The position numbers and the translations under genes are program-made. 64,000 bases of DNA from Wuchereria bancrofti (Eukaryota > Nematoda > Chromadorea > Rhabditida > Onchocercidae), in the NCBI GenBank assembly GCA_005281725.1, contig SSBO01000012.1:18786458-18850457 (forward strand), given 5' to 3'. How positions within the stretch are numbered: the first letter of the stretch is position 1; the number at the start of each line of letters is the position of its first letter. The notes under the pieces are model-generated. The model worked only from the letters and a program-made list of their open reading frames with translations, was not told the DNA's origin and did not search any database. Below, one piece after another: positions 1-12,289 of the stretch.

Positions 1-239
1 AAATGAGTAGAAATAATTTTTGTTAATTACGTATTGCTATTTTATAGGCTGAATAAAAAAAGGTAATGAAAGGAAAAGGTTGAATAAGTATTTGCTGAAT
101 AGATGTTGAATAAATGATGTTATTTTGCATTGATGATATCATATCATACACTAATTTTACAACCAAAGGATATAAAGAAACAAGTAACAGAAGATAATAT
201 TGAACATTATCGATTTAAACAAGTCCCATGATCCAATGA

Positions 240-910
240 CATTTCCAAGTTGACTTTGGCTTGTTCATTGTGCTTAGACCAATTCCTAGTGAATTCTGAA
301 TGGTTCACGATTTGGTCGGAGTAGCAAAGATATATTTCGGTGCAATGTTAGGGAGAAAAACACAAATCAGGAAAGATAATTCGATGGATAAAATAATTGT
401 AAATTGAATCACGAAGTCTGCCATGTCAGTCGCTCCTACTCCCACCAACTTGTTTATAAATAATAGGCAAATCATAGTTTAGTTTATACTTCAATTTTAT
501 CGCTTTATCTTCATTTCCACTTTGATAGGTAGATACTGGAAGACCTGAGGACTTTAAAAGTTTCCCTGTGATCATTTTCCAACAAATTTGCCCTTTGAGA
601 ATGTTAGCCATCCCTTCATAATCCATATTATGTTGGAAAGTTTCGCAATCCAAGAGTCATTAGCGATAAGTCCAAGGAATTTTGAAAATATTTACAAGAC
701 TGGACATCTTTTTAGATAAAAAAGACACATAAATAAGTGGGCAAAACAAATATACCAACCTGGCAATTCACAAATTTTTTCGATTTCATTTAATTGAGTA
801 AATATTTCGATGTTTTTTTGTGCATATATAATTCTTAGTTATTACTTTTCAATTGCTTCAAGAATATTATACTGCAAGTCAGAAGGTAAATGAACCCCAT
901 TATTAAGCAA
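240..910 (-). pseudogene. Degenerate coding stretch, unrecognised
   Basis: Two blocks read like protein but are broken. Block one (about 771-910) has a TTGCAG acceptor near 873 and could end at a GT donor near 770. It reads LQYNILEAIEK, then two stops, then a further stretch ending in NEIEKICELPG. Block two (426-653) is an open frame of about 75 codons containing DYEGMANILKGQICWKM. Further down, about 240-330 reads as a charged open stretch without a start. The residue mix (E, K, D, amphipathic spacing) looks more coding than the surrounding AT-rich DNA, but stops and missing junctions suggest decay. I do not recognise the family. It lies just downstream of the acyltransferase stop on the same strand. 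It could also be chance open frame. Confidence 0.25.
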
Positions 911-1236
911 ATAAATCAAATGAAGTAAGTGAATACATTATATGCTATCTTAAAAAATAATTGCTTTTCCTTTTAGGATAACATTTATATATAAAAAGGA
1001 TCTGAAATGATTACATTTATATATAAAAAAGGCTCTGAAAATTTGAAAAATTACAGGAATTGTGCAAAACTAGATCAATTGCCTTGAGGTAAACTTAGTG
1101 GTGATGTTGTAAACAAAGCAATATATTTTAAACAATATTATATACAATGCAATGAATAAAATGATGCAATAAATGATTTTGTAAAAAAGAACACAAAATA
1201 AAGCAATAAAGTAACTCGGTAGAAAGGGACTACCCC

Positions 1237-3664
1237 CTATTTCGAACATAATTCATCGCTTATTTTTCGATAAACATTTTCCATCTGTTTATGACATTCT
1301 TCACTCAAACTGTCGATGTCAGAATATGCGGATGAGTCGATTGCCGGAAGAATTTCAATTATTACACGACCACCATAATCAAATTTATAATCATCCTGAA
1401 ATGGACTACAAAAATTTGCTCACAACTTTAAGATGTACCAGAACTAATATGAATGATAAAGTTATTAGAATAAGGTATTCTAGATAATTACACAGTATGA
1501 CATTAATCGAAAGTTTAAATAAAAAAGCCTACTTTTCGATAAAATGATTGATATGATGAAATAACTATTGGAATAATCGGAACCTGCAAAAATATTATTG
1601 GAAAATGATGCAAGAAAATCGGTAATACTATCAATAACTTCTCAACACTCCTTAAAAATGATGAAGAAACTGTATAACTAAATAAAGTTTTACCTAAGAC
1701 ATTTAAAAAAAGCTACCAATTTTATCAATTCAAAAAAACAAAAAAACTATGGACGACATACGTTGGCTTCACGTGCTATAATGAAAGCACCTTTCTTAAA
1801 TGGAAGCATTGTACCACTCGAGTTTCTTGTCCCTTCGGGAAATATCCATATCCTTCTCTGAAATTATACATAAAACGATTTTCAAAAAAAAAAAAAAAAA
1901 ATCCAAAAATAAAGAACAATATTCCTCATTAGTAGAATTGGTTTCTCTCACGTTCCCTGCTCCCTTCCATGCTAGCATTTACTCAAAAGAAAAAAGGAGG
2001 AAAATGAAACCAATGATGTAAAATCTATAATTAATCAACACTAAATTCGAACCGCATCTTCTTTCTTCTAATCATGACATCTTCAGTAATAAAAGGATAA
2101 AACAGCTTTTTGCAATAATCCGAAGACTTACATAATTCCGTACCGCACTGATTGCTTTCTCAACTGATTTGTGTGCAGCCACTTTACTGAATCTGTTTAT
2201 GAAAATAGCTTCACATAGATATGCACAAACATTGAAACCCGGCATAAATTTCAAACTACTCTTCAATAAAACAACGCAGTTTTCCGGCCAAACATACGTT
2301 AAAGCTGAAAAATATGGTTACATATAGCATTCATAACTGTCCAGATTTTAAATGACCAGAATTTATTTGCTACCTACTCAAAATTAAATAGATCACTTGT
2401 TGGAAGCCTAGAATGCTAATAATACTAAATGCAAGTCTGCCCTCTCAGATTTTCAAACAGCATCAGCAACCTGAGGACTGTCAAACAGCCTATGTCAAAG
2501 AAAGCAGCTGGTAGTAATAATTCTTGAACATTTTCGAATATAACCTGCAAAAACATGGCCTTTGAAATACAGCAAAATGATACGGTGAGAATTTTTAATC
2601 CAACTAATGATTTTTTCCTCAATTAAAACTTCGCTTCCTAAGAAGGACCTGAAATTCAATTCTGATTTCCCTAATTCTAAGTCCAAGTTTCGTTCTAAAG
2701 TTCATATGCTTTGTTTCTCGAGCAATTTAATCCATGCTTAAATTTTAAGAGATGAGGACAGGAAAGGAGTTATCAAGAATATATCATACTTAAAACATCC
2801 AGCAAAGTCTGATGATTTGCAACGACAATAAACGAGTTATCGACTTCGATGAAATTCCGGTTGCGTATTTCGTAAGATATGCCACACCAAAATGTTAATA
2901 ATTGAAAAGTACGAAACGTATGCCTAAAATAGTATGATTCATATAAATATAATGTCAGCAGGATGTCAGTCGTCCACAATGAAATACATTAACTCTTGAG
3001 AAAAGTTTTCAATTTAGCATTAAACTTCTGAGGCTGCGTGTCCAATATCATGTCTCATGGTATAAACAAGAAGCAGTGCTTTCCAGATTTTCTTGAAGGC
3101 ACTAAAAGAAGTTGTAGAGATACATGGATTTTAAATCAATCGTGCAAAATTTTTACAATAATAAGCACTAAACATTAAACTGTATAAACGATTTCTATAA
3201 ATATATAAAAATTCTGCAAATTGAAATACTACTTACGAAGTTTCATAAAGAAGAATGAAAAAATATAAAAAACTCATCATCTTCAACAATTAAATTAAAA
3301 GACATTTTTTCTTTGATAAAAGTTTTTTTTCCAATTCAAAAAGATTTTGACGCAACGAATTATTATCAAATATTTCCTATCATTATTCTTGCTTGGTTCC
3401 TTTGTCTAGTAATAAACTGAACTCTGACATATATATATATATATATATATAGAAACACTAAAAATAAAACAGATACCAATGATTTTTCGGAGTTCTTCCA
3501 TTTGGTAGTGACAGACATGCACCAATTGTTCCAGCCGTCACCAGACAAATCGTATAAAGGATTACTTTGAAGTAATACCTGAATTTCGGAGAAGTAATCC
3601 ACAGGGGACCAAATGCAATGCATATAAAAATCACGATATTCAGGATAATAAATTCGTTCCACAT
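1237..3664 (-). CDS. 1-acyl-sn-glycerol-3-phosphate acyltransferase (AGPAT/LPAAT family)
   Basis: Makes phosphatidic acid by acylating lysophosphatidic acid at a membrane, an early step of phospholipid and triacylglycerol synthesis. Six exons on the minus strand (5' to 3'): 3664-3477, 2923-2790, 2304-2132, 1857-1762, 1583-1533, 1395-1237. They sum to 801 nt (266 aa plus stop), a normal length for this family, and every junction is GT-AG and in phase. The N-terminus has hydrophobic segments (about residues 5-22 and 33-52). Acyltransferase motifs appear in order: NHQTLLD at 99-105 (catalytic His and Asp), AIFINR at 140-145, FPEGTR at 171-176 and VPIIPIV at 198-204. The layout matches C. elegans acl-1/acl-2 type enzymes as I recall them. 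The start ATG lies three bases after an acceptor-like CTTTAG, so the message may be trans-spliced. Exon 1 recurs at 15790-15977 because of contig redundancy. Confidence 0.9.
3429..3451. repeat. AT dinucleotide microsatellite
   Basis: About eleven AT units lie in intron 1 of the acyltransferase, beside the exon 1 donor. The contig copy near 15743-15764 has one unit fewer, as expected for a polymorphic microsatellite. Confidence 0.8.
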
Positions 3665-3667
3665 ATT

Positions 3668-3682
3668 CTAAAGCAATGAAAT
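3668..3682 (-). promoter_or_regulatory. Candidate spliced-leader acceptor before the acyltransferase
   Basis: A pyrimidine-rich tract ending CTTTAG stands three bases before the acyltransferase ATG, with no obvious coding exon upstream. This is the usual layout of a nematode trans-splice acceptor. It could instead be the 3' end of a 5'-UTR intron. Confidence 0.4.
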
Positions 3683-6220
3683 AAAAATAACAAAAAGATA
3701 AGTTTTATATATATATAGCACAGCGAAATCACTGAATATACATGTTGAACAACATGTATGTGAATGTTACACAAACGACTAAAGAAATAATTCAGATATA
3801 AATTATTCTGAAAGGTTTTTTGACGACAACGTATTAAGCTACGGTCAAGAACAGCAAGTTAACAAAATATTAATAAAACAAATTTACTGGAATCAATTTC
3901 CTTATCTTCGCATTTTAACTTAATAATGTTTCATAGAATAATTAACTATTGGATGTCTTCCCATTAATTAAGGTTCTACGGTTTAATATCAAATCTTAGT
4001 GAAGTACGATTGATGATAGCCTCTTTTTGTTACATTCTAAACTACAGAGTTTAAATCATGATTTCTTTTCTAATTAATCTAACTCTATTATTATATCCTT
4101 GATACCATAGAGAATAATCAAGAAAGATTCGGCAAAAAATCAACATTTCATCATCTCTCCTCCATTCATCATAGCGAGAAATTTCTTAACAACTATGCAG
4201 AAAGAAGTAAATGCATATCATCCATTAATAATGATATTTTAAAGGGGCAATAATATAAGAACGTAAATGATCTACGATGCTTAGCTCTGTTAGCATCAAT
4301 CCAACATCAAATTTATTAATTCGAAAGACAAGTGAAATTCATCTGTCTTTTCTTTAAAAAGAAAAAAAAAACTGTGAAAAGACATTTTTCTGAAATAAAT
4401 TAAATATCGAAGTTTTGCGCCACAACATTGCTCGCAGTCCGATTGTTATTAATAGCTTCCAAGCATCGGCCAACCGTCAAGTACCCAATGCACTGATGGA
4501 TGGAAGAAAGGAAAGAAAAGAGAAGAGGAATGAAGTGAATGTGAACAGGGTAGTCCTTCGGGAAGTCCGGGTTCTCTCGGTTGTCGGGGTTGGAATATAT
4601 TGATTAGTCTCGGAAGTATATCTATTCGTGTAGTCAATCTTCGTTTACTTACAAACAGTACTAACTGATATTTCTGTTCTATCTCTATTTTTATCTCTAT
4701 ACCATTTTTGGAAAATGATTAGATGGAATAGTGGAATTAAAATTTCTGGTCTCTTCCCTAATTGCTGAACCGTAAATGATAAAATTTCAACGTAGCTTAG
4801 ATTTATTCAATTTTACGCTGGTAATAGGATCATTTGCTCTTTAGTATATATATTTAAAAAAAGTTTTTAGTTACTATTACACTTTAATTTTGTTCGTTTT
4901 CTTTTTCTCTTTCATTTCTTTCTCCAAATGTCATGAATCGTTTTTTCATGTTCATTTTCACTTTTTCGTATTTAATTGTTGAATTTATTGTAATTGTAAA
5001 AATTTTAACTTTTTATTTTCATGTAATCAATAAGGTTTAATATAGTATCACTTGAACTATTTCCAATATTACCTAATTTTGCATACTTGCTTTTCAGCTT
5101 AGCTAAAAGTTTTCAAATTTCGCAGCGATAGTATTGCTATTGAAATCTACACTCTTTTTCGAGAAATCGTATTTATTATTTTGTTTTTACGAAAAAAAGA
5201 AAAGAATTGAAGCAAAATTTTTGCCAAAAAATATGAATCTTTGCCTTCTCTTAAAAACTAGGTTGCACAGCATATTTTTTCAACTTTTGGTAAATATTGT
5301 ATTTTCTTCCATAAGCAAAACTACTGATTGAAACTATTTTCATTGTTTACAATTTAAAAAACAAAAGATAAAAGAAAACCATATCCATGTATCATGTAAA
5401 TTTGCAAGCGAAGTATCAGGCAGGATGCAAATATCTGCCACTTGTCAATTTCACGAATCATTGAAAGTTATCCAAATTCAGAGTAAGAGATTCAGTTTTG
5501 CTGATATTAAACAATCAAAGTAAAATGGAAATATTAAATGTTTTCATCAGTTGCATAACAGTTGTAGCAAAAATGTATAAATAATAACATGAATTAAAAA
5601 ATGCTGAATCCCCAATATCAATTTCTTGAAATTTTAATAGTTTCTTGGAATTTTTCGAACCATTTTTAAAATTTAAATTCCAAGTAGCATTGGAACATAA
5701 TAATTTCCTTTACGAAATGTTCGAAAACAGTATGAAAAGCAGCAATAACTTGGAACCTCGCTGATAATCTGAACCATTGTCTTTGAAAAAAGAAAGGTCT
5801 TTTTTTAATTTGCATCTTGTCGCTTTACTTTATATTCATAATAATTGCACAAATTTTTATTGCAGCATATCATTTTGTTCAAAAATCAATAGTTTCATAT
5901 TTTTGTTGCTTTATTTCATGTGATAATTTATTACGAAGCATCTAATCAGTAGTTGATATTGATTGAAAGCATTAACAAATCTGAATTATTTGCTAATTGT
6001 TGATGCAAACTAATTCATTGTAATTCAGAATATTATTAATTTGCACAATTATTAGTTATCATTTAAATTATTATTTGAAGGTAAAGTGGTCAAACATTCA
6101 GTGATAGATGTAAAGAGGAAGGAAGGTACATAATTTGATAAAGTGAACCTAAGGAATCTATTCATCAGCAAAGTTTCGAATTCGTGGCACATTTTTTGTC
6201 ATCTATAACCTCAAATCTTA
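3683..6220. other. AT-rich intergenic DNA, no gene seen
   Basis: This lies between the acyltransferase 5' end and the collagen stop codon. Short open frames at 4415-4637 and 5134-5331 have no coding character, splice context or family motif. It probably holds the acyltransferase promoter and the collagen 3' UTR. It is repeated at about 15996-18533. Confidence 0.6.
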
Positions 6221-7929
6221 TCAGACTTCTAGTTCCAGGAGAGATGGTGCTACCACTTCTTGTATACTGCAAGATGATTCACAATGCCCTGCTGGTAGGC
6301 CCGGCTCACCTGGTAATCCAATTGATCCTGGTGGTCCCATTTCACCGCGCTTTCCTGGCGGACCAGCAGGTCCCTGAAACAATAAATGAATAAATCATGT
6401 GATGAGTGTTTTTGCTAGAAAATTATGGAATTACATAGTTTAACACTTTGTTTGAATATGCTGTTTATATTTTAAAAAATGAAAAGAAAAATGGCTTACT
6501 GTTTCACCGATAGGTCCTACAGGTCCCATATGATTTGATGGAATACCATTCGGTCCTGGAGGACCTTTAGGACCACGAGGTCCCTGTGGTCCAGGTGGCC
6601 CTTTGATACCTACTCCACCGATAGCGTCATCACCAGGTGGTCCTTTAATACCAGCATCACCTTCCTCACCTTGCTTACCTGGTAGTCCTGGTGGTCCCAC
6701 TCGACCTGGCAGTCCTGGCTTACCAGGCAACCCAGGTGGGCCAGTTTTTCCAGGAACACCCGGTCTGCCTTGCTCTCCTTGTTGTCCACTGCTGCCTGGT
6801 GGTCCTGCAGGACAAATCACGCTGTAATTTGCTTCAGGTAACATATAAAAAATTTCTGAATGAACTATTCAGATTTTTGAGAGGAAAAGACACATATTTT
6901 TCTCGAAATATATAGGAAGGTAAATTAACCTTAGCTAACCCTTAACCTCTTTCATTTCCTCTTCTTCCCTTTTAGTCTTCTCTGTTTGCACCTCAACATA
7001 CTCTTAACTTCAAAATGTTGTTTCAGTAACATTAAATTAGATCAGCTTAACACTGCTGAGAACTAACCAGGGGAAATTAGATTCAACATGACCCAATATA
7101 TCAATCCCATCGATACCCGCTTTACCTGGTGTACCAGGAAAGCCATCTGCACCAGGTTCCCCATCAAGGCCTGGTGCTCCTCTAGGCCCAGGTGGACATT
7201 GCAAATTCACGCAAGATTCACACTGTTCATATTCACTCATTATGAGTTGCTGAGAATGAGCATCTGAAAACATATTTTACTAAAATTATTGTTGTAATTA
7301 AATGATATCATCACTTCTTATAGCTGAAATTATTGATAAAGTTCACTTCTCCTAAAAGATTTTAAAAGATTTGAAAATCCAGATTTGGTCATTTTTCGAG
7401 TAAATTTAATATATAATAACAACAAAAAAAAACAAATGCATAAACTATAATTATATAAGATTGCACTAAATTTACCTCGTTTCATAGTTTGACCTTTTCG
7501 TAATGCAAGAGTGTCTCTCCAAATGTTTCGTCTTGTTTCCTATAATTGTAATTAATCAATTGTTCATTTTCTTTTTGTAACAGAACAAATAAAAGTTAAT
7601 TATCAGTTTTTAACTATTTATTGTAACTGATTAATAGGAAATGAATTAACAAAATTAATCGTAGCAATTTAAAATAGATTCAAATATATTAAAAATGTAT
7701 TCAAACTTGTTATTTAAAATAATGGCCGAATATGAATGGAAAATTTCTAAGTTTAAATTTACTAAAAAATGAAACTTATAATTTATACCTCTAATGTTGT
7801 CATTCGTTTTTTCAAATGTTGTTTTGCACGCTCAATTCGTAGAAACAACGATATATGGGTGACACTCATTATTGCAAGCAAAAAAAGAGATATAAATATT
7901 ATAATTCGAGCATTTTTACGATTGTCCAT
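6221..7929 (-). CDS. Nematode cuticle collagen
   Basis: A secreted structural protein of the cuticle. Five exons (5' to 3'): 7929-7789, 7539-7476, 7263-7068, 6821-6500, 6373-6221. They total 876 nt (291 aa plus stop), a typical size for this family. Residues about 7-30 form a hydrophobic signal/anchor segment. Exon 2 carries [19 protein letters not shown], which resembles the conserved pre-collagen box and ends in a dibasic KR that may be processed. Next comes a cysteine cluster (CESCVNLQC), a short Gly-X-Y block ([18 protein letters not shown]), an interruption with a CVIC pair, and long Gly-X-Y blocks in exons 4 and 5. The C-terminus has two cysteines (GHCESSC). Joining exon 3 to exon 4 through a GTTAGT donor is my choice because it keeps phase and makes the CxxC pair. 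An acceptor-like TTTTAG lies 9 bases before the ATG. A redundant copy lies at 18534-20243. Confidence 0.92.
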
Positions 7930-7938
7930 TATGAAAAA

Positions 7939-7952
7939 CTAAAATTGTTAAA
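7939..7952 (-). promoter_or_regulatory. Candidate spliced-leader acceptor before the collagen
   Basis: An ATTTTAG acceptor-like site ends nine bases upstream of the collagen ATG. The position suits trans-splicing, though a normal 5'-UTR intron is equally possible from sequence alone. Confidence 0.4.
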
Positions 7953-10456
7953 GCAAAAATCGCTTTAAATCTTTAAACTAAGCGCATTTCTTGTTATTTC
8001 TTGCTTTTTGTTTGCTTTCTATTAAAAATTTAAATGAAAAAACTTATAAAACTAGTTGTAAAAAAAAAGATAAAATAGAATTTAACGGTGGAAAAACGAT
8101 TTTTTATTAAAATATTAATAATAGAGAAATGATGCGATGAAATGCGATGATATTTAGATATTCAAAATAAAGGAATTTTAACAGAAATTTTTGAAAAATA
8201 GAATGTTAGTTTAAGGAGAAAAAGGTTAACAAACTAGAATTCTGTTTTAAAAAAAAAATTAACATTAATTGACATTATTAATTTATTTCAAAAGTTGAAT
8301 AATAAATAAATTACTGTTTTTGCATGGGACAATTTCTTATTAATTAAAAAACTTCTCATTAATAAAAAGAATTTGCCAGTGATTTAATTCAAGGAACTGA
8401 AGGTAAGCGAACAATTTAAAGATTGCCAAATATTAATTGAAATTCAGATGTTACATTTTGAAATACTTCAATTATTAAAATATGAATTATATGATCAGTA
8501 CATTTAGATTCATATTTTAAGGTCAAGGTTACAGTATAAGATCTATGATCTCATCCTCCAAATATCTCGTAATCAGTCTTCTTACTGATTTATCTCGTAA
8601 TTAGTTTTCTTTTTCATAACTGTCTTATAATCAAAATTTTACAACTGAAAAGTTTTACAACTGAAAAAATGAAATTTAGTAACAAGAAAAAAAAAAACTA
8701 ATTATAAATGATCTGTCAAAAATGTTGAGTTAAATAATATAAAATAATTTGATAAATGAATACGAAATAACTGAACCAATAAATAATTGTTAGCAAATTA
8801 ATAATTGTTTATTTAAAACACAATTAATTATCTAAATATTACTATTTTACAAATTTATTCATTGTCATTGATTGTAAAACTGTTGAAAATTGCTTGAATA
8901 ACTTGAAAAATGTTATAACTTAATATGATATAAGTTTAGAAGCATTCGAAATATTGTCGAATTTATTCCTTCAATGAATAAGTTTAATTTCATTTAGCTT
9001 TCAATTTGAATTGCTACTGCAGTACTTTACTTCAAGTAATACTTAGGTGCAAGTATTCAATGAGCAGATGCCATTATTTATCATTGATTCGCACCAATAA
9101 ATTAATCATCATCGATGTTTCATTTCATTATATTTAGATGGGACAATAACCAATTGTTGTTGTATTAGTAAATAGTTTAATTGAATGCTAAAATCTAAAC
9201 TTTAGATATCATATATCACTAAGCTTTAATTTATATTTTAATTCAATAGTTCTATAGCTAATGGAATCGTTTCTGTTGTCATCATCATTATTATCAACTT
9301 TTAATCAAGAAAATCAAGAAAATCTTTGGTATCACAATGAATTTAAAGGATTTAATGATCACAACAAAGCTTTAACGACAATTTCATGACGGATTTCATC
9401 AAACTGCGACACAACGGACGAATTAGTTGTTTCTTTCTCTTATTTTACATGATAAAAATAAATTTAACAATTTTTATCACTGGCAAAAGATAAAATTATG
9501 TGAGTAATTTGAGTATCAGATAAGAAATGCATAAAAACTGTAGTATTAGCAATAATAGTAGGTAATAATGGAAGTAATTGAAGTAAAGTTTGCATATACT
9601 TTGTGTATATATATAATTTATTTTATTTAATTTTAATATTATATTTAATATTTTAATATTATAAATTGAATTAAGTAATAAAAATAAAACATTTTTTTCG
9701 CAAAATCAATTAAAGAAGTAAGCAAAAGAATGAGAAATAATGCTGTAATTAAAAACTTATCATAACATTAATCGAAAATTTGTAATTAATATTTCAGGCA
9801 GCCACTCAACAAAGATTAAAATGATATCATGTTGGCGTTATTATTTGCTCACTAAAATTGTTTGTCAATCAAATTTGTCAACGTAATATTTCGAAAATAT
9901 TACTTTTAACTCGTTTATTTGCATTGTATTAAAATCTGAGTCTGCTGAATTGTTTAATTAAAATTTTTTAATAAATTAATGATCCAATGCAATGTAATTC
10001 ACTATTATGTTGCTAAAAAATAATATTATTATCATTTAACAATTAAGCTGACTTCAATGATTTTAATGTCGGGTTGTTAGGTTTTTTTTTCGGAATTTCA
10101 TCATACGACGATTATTCCTCAAAAAAAAAAAAAAAAAAAAAATCTTTTTAAATGTAATTTTTTTTTTGTTTAAATGTAATTTTTTTTTTAGAATCAATAA
10201 TTTGCAGCAATTTTATTTCAATCTCTCCTTATAAATCTTTGTTCTTACCAAAAGAAAAATAAATAAATAAAAAATAAAAAAAAATGAAAAAAGTGAAAAA
10301 TATTATGATCTGATAAGTAACGGTTTTACATAAAAATACATTCATTTCAAATTCAAATGGTTTGGATGCTCACAATTGTTCATTGTTTATTTCATTTTTT
10401 TTTAAATGTATGATTTAACTTTTTTCTTTTCTCTTTTGTTTTACAATAAAAAAATT
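7953..10456. other. AT-rich intergenic DNA between collagen and Pepsin-I3 gene
   Basis: No coding region is supported. It would contain the collagen promoter. The segment 9638-10067 is present here but absent from the allelic contig ending at 25821. Poly-A tracts lie near 10120-10142. Parts of it are repeated up to four times between 20244 and 25680 by contig redundancy. Confidence 0.6.
9638..10067. repeat. 430-bp presence/absence variant with 8-bp direct repeat
   Basis: The contig at 23713-25821 matches both flanks but joins them directly at about 25328-25335, with one copy of ATTTTAAT. Here ATTTTAAT occurs at both ends (9630-9637 and 10060-10067) around 430 bases of non-coding AT-rich DNA. 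No terminal inverted repeats were seen. It is either an insertion with a target duplication or a microhomology deletion in the other allele. Confidence 0.6.
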
Positions 10457-12289
10457 TCAACAGAAATATGGTACCACTGGAAAAGGCATGAACCGCTTAT
10501 GTCTGTGACGACGATTCTGATCATTTATACGACGCTTTTCTCTTGACATCATATTCCATGGAAATTCCGTATGTGATGGATTTCGTACATCCCACGGAAA
10601 ACTCTGCAATTGTTGACTATTAGTATTAAATTAAAAAAAAATTTTTTTATGACTGATACAAAAATGAAAACAAGCAAAAAAGATTTTTTTCAAATTGTAT
10701 ATTTTATTCATGCTAACATTTAACACTCAGCAAATGAATTACTCTATTCTTTTTATTATACTAAGTTCAATCTTTTACTTTCTGTTATTCTGTTTACAAA
10801 ATTAAAGGATCAAAAATCGCCTTATTTTAAAATAAATCTTTTAATTAATAATTTTTGTCGCTGAAAGGTATTACCTTACATTTAATCTTTGATTAATAAT
10901 GCTATATTTACTCAGAAATGATAATATTTTAGTCAAATTCATCTTTCAAAATAGCCAGTTTTCTTTTCTAAATTATTATTCAAATAGATTAAAACTTCAT
11001 ACAAGTCAAAAGGTCAAAAGTCAGGTGAGTTTATTATAACTTGAAAATGATTGCGATAAAATTAAGTTGGTTTAATAGCTTTATTGGCAAGAAGTTAGCA
11101 TTGTTAATTAAAGATGTATTTACAGAAATATTTTAATATTTCTGCAACAAAATTTGATTTAATAAAAAATTATTATTAGTTCTGCAATAAGCTAATTTTT
11201 ACTATTTTATTTTTTTCTACTTGAAAACTGCTAACTTTTTTATAGATTATAAAGCTCAAATCAAATTAAAAACTAAAAAACTAACTCGTTGTATACTATC
11301 TTGAAGATTTACACTCCAGCGATTTACTTCTTGATTATAGATTTCCAATTTTCGATAATCCATTACTGTCATATCACGTAAATATAAGCCATTTTTGTAG
11401 ATTTTTCCATTCTAAACACTGCCTTTCTTTTTTAATGTTTTTTTTTCATTCTTTTCTTTTTTTTTGTTTACAAACTACAAATAAATAAAATATCTTTAAT
11501 CTAATTTAATTATTTATATTCTATAAATTTTATACCAATATTTTAGAAAATTTCGAGTGCAAATTATTTTTGACAAAGAATGAAGGAAAAAAAAGAAAAG
11601 AAAAATAAAATAAAAATGATAAAACTGAAAAAAAGAAAAAAGAAAAAAGCGGCCCCTTATTGTTTGTAGTTTATTAATTAATGATTTCATGAAAATCTTT
11701 AATGTTTTGTCATCAGCAAAAATAACGATCACTGAGCAAAATTGCTTAATTAAAAAATGAAAGAATGCAGAGAAAATTACAATAACATAGCATCCGTTAC
11801 TACCAGAAACAAATAGACCATTGGCATCGTAGCAAACATTGTTGACACAGATGACATTATTGTTGAAACTATTGATAATTGTATGTTGTACTTGTGATTT
11901 AACCAATGTAACAAGTAACAACAGATAGAAACTGAAAATTTTTATGAAATTATAGGCATTTGAATATTGTTAAATAAAATTATTAATAGAACATCAAATG
12001 GTCATTATTGTTGATAATTTTTTTTTTTCCAAAACAACTATCATTTTCATACATATCATTATTTTAATTTCGGTTTTTTTTCTCGCATTTTCTTGGCTTT
12101 TTTGCTTTTTCATGTAAATAAACGCAATAGACTATTGCTATTAGATGCAAAATCTAAAATCTGAAATTAAGAAAAGAAATTTTAAAGAAAATTGAATTTA
12201 TTCAATTTGTTCAAATGTTCGATCTTCTATTCTAATAAATAGCAAAAAGAACAAAAACACAGAGAAAAAAGAGAAGAAACTAACAGCAT
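10457..12289 (-). CDS. Secreted Pepsin-I3 (aspin-like) domain protein
   Basis: Probably a secreted protein related to the Ascaris pepsin inhibitor PI-3 and filarial aspin homologues, which bind aspartic proteases. Exons (5' to 3'): 12289-12285, 11931-11781, 11411-11286, 10603-10457, summing to 429 nt (142 aa plus stop). The first coding exon is only five bases and is the least certain. It restores an ATG and a signal peptide starting MLFYLLLLVTLVKSQ, in phase. The mature part has CVNNVCYDANGLFV, then GCYVINGKIYKNGLYLRDMT, which lines up with the aspin repeat core, then a basic tail ending PFPVVPYFC like the Pro-rich, Cys-terminated end of aspin. Only one full repeat is present, whereas Ascaris PI-3 has two. 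Inhibitory activity is therefore inferred. A redundant copy lies at 26150-27981. Confidence 0.75.

Noticed and set aside
4415..4637. Overlapping open frames on both strands (copy at 16728-16950)
   Set aside because: No splice context, no family motif, and mirror-image frames in intergenic DNA.
6603..6915. Plus-strand Pro-rich open frames over the collagen (also 18916-19228)
   Set aside because: They are the antisense of Gly-X-Y codons in the collagen exons, which have splice sites and the proper order on the minus strand.
11514..11780. Extension of the Pepsin-I3 exon into a long Phe-rich tail
   Set aside because: This is intron read-through. A GTAATT donor at 11780 joins in phase to the aspin-like exon at 11411.
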